This document shows, in pieces, positions 18,890-25,000 of a stretch of DNA of 25,000 nucleotides (position 1 is the first letter of the stretch; every line of letters starts with the position of its first letter). The DNA is from Prorocentrum cordatum. Lineage: Eukaryota; Sar; Dinophyceae; Prorocentrales; Prorocentraceae. The stretch covers positions 10,001 through 35,000 of the forward strand of contig CAUYUJ010006344.1 in NCBI GenBank assembly GCA_963575745.1, written 5' to 3'. The notes below the pieces were generated by a model, which did no database searches, was not told the origin of the DNA, and was given only the letters and a program-made list of their open reading frames with translations. The position numbers and the translations under genes were made by a program.

Positions 18890-20907
18890 ATGGCGGACAA
18901 GCTCGAGACTGTGAACGAGCGCAACTGCGGTACCAAGACCATGCGCGTGCGAGTGCTGGACCCGATGGCGCGCAAGACCAAGAAGGACTGCGAGGTCTTC
19001 ACCTGCAAGCTGATCAGCGAGAGTGGCCTCTATTGCACAGCCGAACAGATGATCTTCGGGGACTCGCCGGCGGCGCGCACGAGAGTCAGCAAAGCATTGG
19101 CGACCAAGTGGACCGCGAAATCCGCGTGGTCTCTCTCCAAGCTGAAGCTTGTGCGCAAGAAAGAGGCCTTCCACGGGGGCCCGCGCTCATGCGTACTTCA
19201 GCTGAACAACAAGGCCATGACCACGAAAGCATTGGACGCGCCGGAGGCCAACAAGCTGCCGGACGAGCTGGAGCCCCCCGTGGGAGTCCAGGATGTCCTC
19301 GACCTCTCGCAGGACCAGGCGATCGACCTCCACGGGCTCGTCTCGGATGTTTCTCCCGAAGCCCAATTCAAAGGCAAGAACTTGGTGGAGGCCACGGTCT
19401 GCAACGAGGCCGGAAGCAGCATCACCTTAAAATTTTGGGAGGGGGGCGCCCCCCGCGCAGAGGAGCTGCAGAAGAAAGAGCCCGTCTACATCTACGGAGC
19501 GTACTTGGTCCACCCCGACGGTGGCGGCGTGTGCCTGTCAGTCCGGGAGTCCACGTCCTTCGCCGCGCCTACAGGCACGCGCCCCGAGATAGCGGCCATG
19601 CTCGCCGGCGGCGTTCGCGACCTCGCCGGCGACCAGATCCAAGGCCTGACCGTCTATGAGGCCAAGGACTACAAGGCGCGGCCTGCCGTCCCCCCTTTAT
19701 CCTCTGCCTGGCCCCTGCACAATGGCTCTGTCCCGCGGCCCCCCCGCGCAGCACCCGGGCAACCCCCGTCCCGCAACTCGAAACCCCATTGGTGCCCCCC
19801 TTCCAGAGTTTGATCCTGAAACCAACAATTTCTCAACGAAAATCTGGCCCCAGCCGGCCGCCCGCCGTTCTCCGCCCCAAAGTTTCGCTGAGGCATGGCG
19901 CTCTCGCCGAGCGCACCCCCCCCCCCGATGCGCCCCCCAAGGTCGGGCCCGCCACCAGCTCCAACGCGGCCGTCCTGGACGCGCTCCTCCAGAGCAAGAC
20001 GACGCCCCCGGACACCCTGTTCGAGATCCCGGCAGCGTCATTCTCCCTCAGCGACACGGAGACGCTCTTGACAAAAGATGGGACCCGCGCCTGGGCATCC
20101 GCGCGCATGGTCGACCACGCTGGGTCCGTGGAGGCCAAGGTGACGGAGAAGGTCGCCCTCGCGCTGACTGGCTGCACGGACAAGGCGGAATTCCAGGCCG
20201 ACGTTGAACAGGGGTCCGCGACGTGGACCCGGGCGCGCGTTCGGGCCACGCTGCGCGCCCCGAAGAGCGTTGATGGCGACAAGACGAGCACGGACCCCCG
20301 CCTGATCATCGTGTGCGCGGACCCCCGGAACTTCGACGCCGTCGCCCCGCTGCCCGCCCCGCACAGCGACAGCCGCGTCGTTCCCGCGCACGCCCGCAGC
20401 ATTTCCTTGAGCACCACCGGGAAGCTGACCATCACCATCGGCTCCGCGCGCTTCCTCGCGAGCGGCGCGCTCCTCCTGGTAGAGGCCACGAAAGACCCCG
20501 AGACCGTGCCGCGCGAGGGCGGCTTCGCGATCACCAACTACATCGTGGACGCGGCGGAGAGCGACTCCGACCAGAAAGCCGTCTTCCACGCCGTGACTGC
20601 CTGCGCGACGAAACGCTTGGGCCGCTGCGCGCTCGCGAAGAAAGACCAGGCGCTCATCGTGGTCACCCACTTCGACGCCGCGACGTCCGAGTTTACCGTG
20701 AGCGACATGTGGAAGTTGCCTCCCAGCATCACGCCCGACGCGTTCAGGACCGAAATTGCTGCTGCAGGTGAGACTCTGACCAGTCGCCGCACGCGCGCCA
20801 AGCGCAAGGCCGACCCCAAGGCCGAGGACAACTTCGACGAGTTCCTCGGGCCCGCGGTCAAGCGCATCCACGAGGCGTTCGGCGACCCGGCCGCGCCCGC
20901 GGAGTGA
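18890..20907 (+). CDS. RPA1-like single-stranded DNA-binding protein (two exons)
   Basis: The predicted exons are 18890-19675 and 19942-20907, giving about 583 aa, close to RPA large subunits that lack the N-terminal protein-interaction domain. The first OB fold spans roughly residues 15-120 (MRVRVLDPMARKTKKDCEVF, SESGLYCTAEQMIFGDS). The second spans about 140-220 and resembles DNA-binding domain B: LSQDQAIDLHGLVSDVSP, SSITLKFWEGG, EPVYIYGAYLVHPDGGGVCL. Exon 2 resembles domain C: TRAWASARMVDHAGSVEAKV, LALTGCTDKAEF and TWTRARVRATLRA. The zinc-ribbon cysteines of domain C are not visible. A basic segment (RRTRAKRKADPK) near the C terminus may be a nuclear signal. The protein should coat single-stranded DNA in the nucleus. 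Its position 600 bp downstream of the Helitron, same strand, suggests that it is Helitron cargo; a host RPA duplicate is the alternative. Unlike the Helitron, its frames look intact. Confidence 0.7.
19676..19941 (+). other. Probable GC-AG intron of the RPA-like gene
   Basis: The frames of the two RPA-like parts differ. Cutting at TACAAG|GCGCGG and CCCCAAG|GTCGGG joins them in phase 0. GC donors and an AG-G at the acceptor are well known in dinoflagellates. The tetranucleotide AAGG occurs at both junctions. The intron (266 bp) has C-runs and a motif copy at 19806-19855. The exact sites need transcript evidence. Confidence 0.55.
19806..19855 (+). repeat. Dispersed AT-rich motif, copy 3
   Basis: GAGTTTGATCCTGAAACC followed by TTTCTCAACGAAAATCTGG. 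It aligns over about 48 bp with copies 1 and 4 and lies inside the RPA-like intron. Confidence 0.5.
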
Positions 20908-21504
20908 GACGACCTCCAGCGCGGCTTTCCTGCGCGCGCGCGTGGCGTCGAGGCCCCCGACCCCTCGGATTCGATGCCGAGCTTCCATGCTGCCCCATGG
21001 GGCCCCGTCATCTGTCTACCGCCGGACCAGTGGCCCCCGTCCTGCGCCCGCCCCGCGGCGCAATGTTTTGATCCGAAAACTTGAATTTCCCCCCCAAAAT
21101 CCGGTCCCAGCTCGCTGGCCGTCTGAGCCCGCCTGCTACCCCACCCCACACCACAGATTTCCATTGGGAGACGGCCATCTCATCAAATACATCTGGCACC
21201 CGCAACTGCCCCCCCCCTCGCCACCCAGATCCTGGTCTCCTTCCTCCTTGCCAGGCCGACCCACGCATTGAAACCTCCATGTCGTCCGTGGTCCCCCACG
21301 TCTCAAAGCATCTCCCAGCGCCGTTTGCCCCGGCATCGAAGCGCGGCGTCCGCGCCGCATCTTCCCAAGCATGGCCGCGAGGATTGCTTGAGATATAAAA
21401 CGCATCTTTCAGCGCGTTCCCGCTCGGACGCCGCGGCGTCGAGCTGGTGGGATTCGCGGCGCCCTGCCCGCCAGGCCGCTGTTCGGGCAAAACTCAAGCC
21501 CCAC
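20908..21504. other. Region downstream of RPA-like gene, no gene seen
   Basis: Presumed 3' flank of the RPA-like gene. It holds motif copy 4 (21065-21115) and otherwise mixed GC-rich sequence. Short open frames on both strands show no recognisable domain. Confidence 0.45.
21065..21115 (+). repeat. Dispersed AT-rich motif, copy 4
   Basis: TTTTGATCCGAAAACTTGAA followed by AAAATCCGGTCCCAGC. It is most similar to copy 3 (shared TTTGATCC, GAAA, AATTTC, AAAATC-GG-CCC). Confidence 0.5.
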
Positions 21505-21612
21505 TTTCCTTTTCTCCCTGCTCTGCCTCCTCCCTCGTCCTCCTCCCTCCTCCTCCTCCTCCCTCCTGATCCCCGCCCGCTCCCCCTCCCCTTCCCCTCC
21601 CCCCCCCCTTTC
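21505..21612. repeat. Polypyrimidine tract
   Basis: TTTTCTCCCTGCTCTGCCTC, CCTCCTCCTCCTCCCTCC and C-runs for about 105 bp. Confidence 0.9.
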
Positions 21613-21789
21613 CCAGCCCCGGACAAAAGGGGAAAGGGGACAATCCTGGAAGCACGCTGGGCCAACAGAGCCCGGGCAGGGACAGCCCGCGGCGAGACCA
21701 AGTGCCAAAAACCACCCCCACTGCGCAGTAAATTACTAGCGAGGCCCCCGCCTCCTCGCAGCAGCAGCAGGAGAAGGAAGGAGAGGCCA
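21613..21789. other. Short unique spacer, nothing recognised
   Basis: About 175 bp of unique sequence ending in a GCAGCAGCAGCAGGAGAAGG purine-rich stretch. No gene is visible. Confidence 0.5.
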
Positions 21790-21905
21790 TCTTGGAGGCC
21801 TCGTGGGAGCCGTTTGGGCCCACCTAAGGCCGTCTTGGGTGCATCTTGGGCCGTCTTGGAGGCATTTTGGTACCATGTTGGCCGTCTTGGAGGCCATCTT
21901 GGCTG
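21790..21905. repeat. TCTTGGG repeat (reverse orientation of CCCAAGA family)
   Basis: CATCTTGGAGGCCTCGTGGG to GTTGGCCGTCTTGGAGGCC. A long match occurs at about 24898-25000 (GCCTCGTGGGAGCCG, GGGCCCA, GCATTTTGG-T-CCATGTTGG). This is the reverse complement style of 4656-5860. Confidence 0.85.
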
Positions 21906-22118
21906 TGCTGGCTGCTCTTATCTGGCTGGTCTGGTTGGTCTGGCCGGCACGTCTGGTCCCAGCTGTTGTGGCTGGACTGGTCAGTCTGGCTGGTGTTGCT
22001 GGTCTGGCTGGTCTGGCTGGCACATCTGATTCTGGCTGTTTTGGCTGCGCTGCTCAGTCTGGCTGGTTTTGTTGGTCTGGCTGGTCTGGTTGGTCTGGCT
22101 GGTCTGGCTGGTCTGGTA
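21906..22118. repeat. CTGGCTGGT minisatellite
   Basis: Degenerate 5-10 bp units CTGGCTGGT, CTGGTTGGT and CTGTTGTGG for about 210 bp. It is related in style to the 12-bp minisatellite at 8182-9111 but with a different unit. Confidence 0.85.
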
Positions 22119-22124
22119 CCACTG

Positions 22125-22172
22125 CTATCCGAAAAGGAATGGGCGCCGCTATCCGAAAAGGAATGGGCGCCT
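22125..22172. repeat. 24-bp tandem duplication
   Basis: CTATCCGAAAAGGAATGGGC begins at 22125 and again at 22149. The second copy opens the 385-bp repeat described next. Confidence 0.9.
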
Positions 22173-22534
22173 GAATCTGTGACGGCAACGCCCTTGTCCG
22201 CAGGCGTCCAGCCTCGTTTCGCTTGGAAAACATAGGAGGAATCGACAAAAAAAAAAAAAAAAAAAAAACACTAAACCGGTGTTTTTTTTCAAGCACGGTT
22301 TTGCGCGACAACGCTGCGTTTTACCACTGTCCGCGCGTTGCCGCGGCCGCGGGCGGGGGCATTGCCGTCGCAGAGTGTTGGCCGCCGTCCAGACGGCCAG
22401 CCCGACGTCATGTCTCGCCGTGTCTCCCTGTTTCTTATTTTTCCATTCAGACCCCACTCCCTTTCTCTCCCCTCTCCCCATTCCCTTCTATATGCGTGCA
22501 TTTTTTCGTTGACGTCTCCCGTTCGGCAGACAAG
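22149..22534 (+). repeat. 385-bp direct repeat, copy 1
   Basis: Begins CTATCCGAAAAGGAATGGGC and ends TTCGGCAGACAAG. It contains a (A)n run at about 22248-22268, a short hairpin AAAAAACAC-TAAACC-GGTGTTTTTTTT, the conserved block CAAGCACGGTTTTGCGCGAC and a GCCGCGGCCGCGGGCGGGGG segment. A weak frame (LNRCFFSSTVLRDNAAFYHC) is shared with copy 2, but I see no domain. Confidence 0.93.
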
Positions 22535-22676
22535 GTTATCTTCAACAACGCTCGGCTACAGGATGTCGGAGGCTGTCTAGAGCCATGCTCGGCTATCTTG
22601 GGCCGTCTTGAGACTGTCTTGAGACATCTTCGAGGTCCGCCTCTCTCTGCCCGTAGTTCCCGTATCGTTTTCCCTG
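22535..22676. other. Spacer between the 385-bp repeats
   Basis: 142 bp. The middle part (ATCTTGGGCCGTCTTGAGAC) belongs to the TCTTGGG family. Confidence 0.7.
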
Positions 22677-23059
22677 CTATCCGAAGAGGAATGGGCGCCG
22701 GAATCTGCGACGGCAACGCCCTTGTCCGCAGGCGTCCAGCCTCGTTTCACTTGGAAAAACATGGAGGAATCGACAAAACCCCGCCGGAAAAAAAAACAGC
22801 TAAACCGGTGTTTTTTTTCAAGCACGGTTTTGCGCGACAGCGCTGCGTTTTACCACTGCCCGCGCGTTGCCGCGGCCGCGGGCGGGGGCATTGCCGTCGC
22901 ACAGTGTTGGCCGCCGTCCAGACGGCCAGCCCGACGTCATGTCTCGCCGTGTCTCCCTGTTTCTACGCTTCCCCACTCAGACTCCACTCCCTTCTCCTCT
23001 CCCCATTCCCTTCTTCATGCGTGCATTTTTCCCTCGACGTTTCCCATTCGGCAGACAAG
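22677..23059 (+). repeat. 385-bp direct repeat, copy 2
   Basis: Nearly the same as copy 1, differing by a shorter A-run and scattered substitutions. It ends at GCAGACAAG, 19 bp before the ATG at 23079. It could carry the 5' flank or promoter of the downstream gene. Confidence 0.93.
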
Positions 23060-23078
23060 CGTGTGGGCGTTATGCCGT

Positions 23079-23744
23079 ATGTCATACTTGGGTCAAGTTT
23101 TGTTGGTCGATCAGCTCGCGGGAATCGCGATGCTGGAAGACGCTGAGCGACAATCGATACATCGGGCAAGCACGGAAGGCATTGGCGGCGTGAAATGCGA
23201 CGCGCGCGTCCTGAAGATGCGGCATCTGCTCGTGGCTTTTCGGAATGTTCTTACTTTCATGCACGTTGCCGGCGTGGCTAAATTTCCCGTGTGTTTCCTG
23301 CGCGAGTGTGGATGCCATGCGAAAAAGCACGACAAGGCAATGCTTAACAAAGCCGTAGCTTCTTTCAAAAAATCTGGTGAGACACGTAATCATGAATGGG
23401 TTGATGTTGAAGGGCTGGCAAAACATTTTCGTTTGGCAGAGCTTGCGGATCAGATCGCTCCAGGAGTCAATCACGACCCACTTGTGCGCAAATTGAACAA
23501 CTTTAAGTCTTCTTGTGATATCACCTCAGCGACCAAAACGAAGATGTTGCTTGCCCACCCGAGTGTGCCTCTTACCGCGGTTGCCCATTTTTGTATATTT
23601 TGTTGTTTGTATTGCAATGAAAGCCACTACGTGATGTCGTTCTACGTCGTTTCAGAGCTGGTGTATCGGAAAGCGATTGACGCGCCGGGAGCGATTGAAA
23701 ACCGACGGGTCTTACCCCACACTGCCAGACATCAGTGCATATGA
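23079..23744 (+). CDS. Hypothetical protein, N-terminal part (unrecognised)
   Basis: I chose the ATG at 23079 because it is the first after the 385-bp repeat; the same frame is also open upstream through repeat copy 2 to 22722. The protein (221 aa) starts MSYLGQVLLVDQLAGIAMLE and contains two short Cys/His clusters: FPVCFLRECGCHAKKHDK, and HFCIFCCLYCNESHY near 23585. Middle parts are charged (NHEWVDVEGLAKHFRLAELA). I recognise no family. Codon composition is near 50% GC, unlike neighbouring genes. The frame overlaps the next one by about 70 bp, so both may be one gene joined by a frameshift or splicing. Confidence 0.5.
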   Translation: MSYLGQVLLVDQLAGIAMLEDAERQSIHRASTEGIGGVKCDARVLKMRHLLVAFRNVLTFMHVAGVAKFPVCFLRECGCHAKKHDKAMLNKAVASFKKSGETRNHEWVDVEGLAKHFRLAELADQIAPGVNHDPLVRKLNNFKSSCDITSATKTKMLLAHPSVPLTAVAHFCIFCCLYCNESHYVMSFYVVSELVYRKAIDAPGAIENRRVLPHTARHQCI

Positions 23745-24549
23745 CGTTCAGAAATGGCACGAGGCTGCAAACATATGCGTTGATCTATGCGGCCGACAGC
23801 CGAGGATGGGCTACCACGCCCCGGCGCTGTCGGGCTACGACGACGCAGCCCTCCTGCCAGAGGGCGCGGGCACCCGTCCTCACCGCGTCGCCGTCCGCAT
23901 GAGGGCGATTGCGGTGAGCCTGCAGGAGCACCGGCGCATATTGGACAATTCTGCCCTGCTCGCGATTGAGTGTGCCAAGTCGCTCTTGCAGACGGATTGC
24001 GATCGGGTCCCTTACCAAGGCCAGGTCATGCTCAAGCGGTACCTGCGCGCCCGCCACGGGGACCGGTACGAGGGGCACCGCGCTTCGACCGTGCCGTACA
24101 TGGAGCTGCCGGGGGACGGCGCGTCATTGTTTCTCCAGAAGCTAGCGCCGGAAGCCCGCGACCTCATCCTATCATGCTCTTCGGGCAGCGCCGTGGACGA
24201 GTCGGCGGGCAGCACGGTGGTGAAGACGACCAAGCCCATCAATTCCCTGAACCACAAGCTGCTGTGGCTCCTGCAGCGCCGTCAGAGTTCCATGCCGCTC
24301 CACTCCCGCGTGCTGTCTCTGACTGGCCTCTCGGAGCTGGAGTTCGACGACGCGGAGTACGGCGTCTGCGAGGCCCGGACTTATGTCTGGGGGCGGACGT
24401 GCCGAAAGCGCTATCCGCCAGGTTTTTCTGCGGACGTGGCGGCGGCTCACAAGCAGTGGTACCACGCCGTGGCGCTGCCCGCGGCGTGGGCTCAGGAACA
24501 GGGCCCTGCCGACGACGCTCCTGGTCCCAAGAAGCGCAGGTTGAGCTGA
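23677..24549 (+). CDS. Hypothetical protein, C-terminal part (unrecognised)
   Basis: An open frame of 290 aa with typical high-GC codons from about 23780 on. It reads PDISAYDVQKWHEAANICVD and LQEHRRILDNSALLAIECAK, then RVPYQGQVMLKRYLRARHGD, VPYMELPGDGASLFLQKLAP and LNHKLLWLLQRRQSSMPLHS. It ends with PGPKKRRLS, a probable nuclear localisation signal. Predicted helical content is high. No known domain is recognised. The true start is not clear because the preceding frame (23079-23744) runs into it; meaningful sequence probably begins near 23705. It could be a host gene or another mobile-element cargo gene. Confidence 0.55.
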   Translation: MTRRERLKTDGSYPTLPDISAYDVQKWHEAANICVDLCGRQPRMGYHAPALSGYDDAALLPEGAGTRPHRVAVRMRAIAVSLQEHRRILDNSALLAIECAKSLLQTDCDRVPYQGQVMLKRYLRARHGDRYEGHRASTVPYMELPGDGASLFLQKLAPEARDLILSCSSGSAVDESAGSTVVKTTKPINSLNHKLLWLLQRRQSSMPLHSRVLSLTGLSELEFDDAEYGVCEARTYVWGRTCRKRYPPGFSADVAAAHKQWYHAVALPAAWAQEQGPADDAPGPKKRRLS

Positions 24550-24579
24550 GAAAAACGTCGCCGGCTTGTCCGGTTGTCG

Positions 24580-25000
24580 CGTGAGCCGTCTTGAACGCCA
24601 TCTTAGCCATCGTGGAGGCATCTTGAGGGCCATCTTGGGCCATCTTGGCCGTTTTGGAGGCTTCTTGGGCCGTCTTGGGGCCCTCTTGGGGCCGTCTTGG
24701 AGGCTTCTTGGGCCGTCATGGGGCCATCTTAGAGGCCTCTTGACGATCTTGGGGCGACCTTGGGGACCTCTTGGGCCGTCTTGGACCGTCGGAAAGCCGA
24801 AAAGGCGCGAATGCACGAATCCTTCAAAAACTTGCAGAAAAAACATAAATATTGCCCTTTCGGGCCTTCATGGAGGACCTCTTGGAGGCCTGTTGGGCCA
24901 TCTTGGACGCCTCGTGGGAGCCGCTTGGGCCCATCCAGGGCCGTCTTGTGTGCATTTTGGGCCGTCTTGGAGGCATTTTGGTGCCATGTTGGCCGTCTTG
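24580..25000. repeat. TCTTGGG repeat block, reverse orientation of 4656-5860
   Basis: TCTTGGGCCATCTTGGCCG-type units to the window end. At 24783-24812, ACCGTCGGAAAGCCGAAAAG GCG is the reverse complement style of the core in the 386-bp unit (CGCCTTTTGGGCTTTCCGAC). The last 100 bp match 21790-21895. Confidence 0.88.

Noticed and set aside
19833-20988. Long minus-strand frames opposite the RPA-like gene
   Set aside because: They come from high GC and codon bias of the plus strand. The OB-fold motifs are on the plus strand.
22149-23059. Pair of long terminal repeats of an LTR retrotransposon
   Set aside because: Only 142 bp lie between the copies, with no gag, pol or primer site. Terminal TG/CA is not seen. 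A simple duplication is more likely.

Overview
This window looks like nuclear DNA of a dinoflagellate. The supporting evidence is a relict-looking dinoflagellate spliced-leader (DinoSL) sequence directly upstream of a start codon, a probable GC-AG intron flanked by AAGG repeats, GC-rich genes set among very abundant simple repeats and minisatellites, and decayed eukaryotic transposons. There are no bacterial-style operons and I saw no rRNA, tRNA or CRISPR. The genus cannot be read from the sequence; Prorocentrum-like or Symbiodiniaceae-like genomes are guesses only.

Layout. 1-148 is ACAT/TACA low-complexity DNA. 149 to about 3450 is a dead non-LTR retrotransposon (LINE) with its 5' part inverted: endonuclease and linker on the minus strand, reverse transcriptase and C-terminal zinc knuckle on the plus strand. 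About 3650-4655 is again ACAT-rich with a (TA)n core. 4656-10306 is almost entirely repetitive. It holds a CCCAAGA-GGCCC degenerate repeat with a 386-bp tandem duplication, a (GGA)n tract, a (GT)n/(GCGT)n tract, five copies of a 157-bp satellite with a 42-nt hairpin, (TCC)n, (TA)n, a 12-bp GTGCTGGTGGTC minisatellite and a roughly 55-bp C-rich minisatellite.

10575-18285 is a decayed but nearly full-length autonomous Helitron. In order it has a DUF6570-like N-terminal region, a Helitron helicase-like domain, an HUH replication initiator (Rep) with an HFH motif, and a Pif1-family SF1 helicase with all main motifs. The frame changes five times, there is one in-frame stop, and there is a probable intron. 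About 600 bp downstream on the same strand lies an apparently intact two-exon gene for a replication protein A large-subunit (RPA1)-like protein (18890-20907). Plant Helitrons carry RPA genes, so a Rep-helicase plus RPA module in a dinoflagellate is the most interesting finding here. The Rep would nick and join, the helicase would unwind, and the OB-fold protein would coat the displaced single strand.

20908-23078 contains no confident gene: a pyrimidine tract, TCTTGGG-type repeats, a CTGG minisatellite and a 385-bp direct repeat. Its second copy ends 19 bp before an unrecognised reading frame (23079-24549, in two overlapping frames with a sharp GC shift). The window ends in the inverted orientation of the CCCAAGA repeat family.
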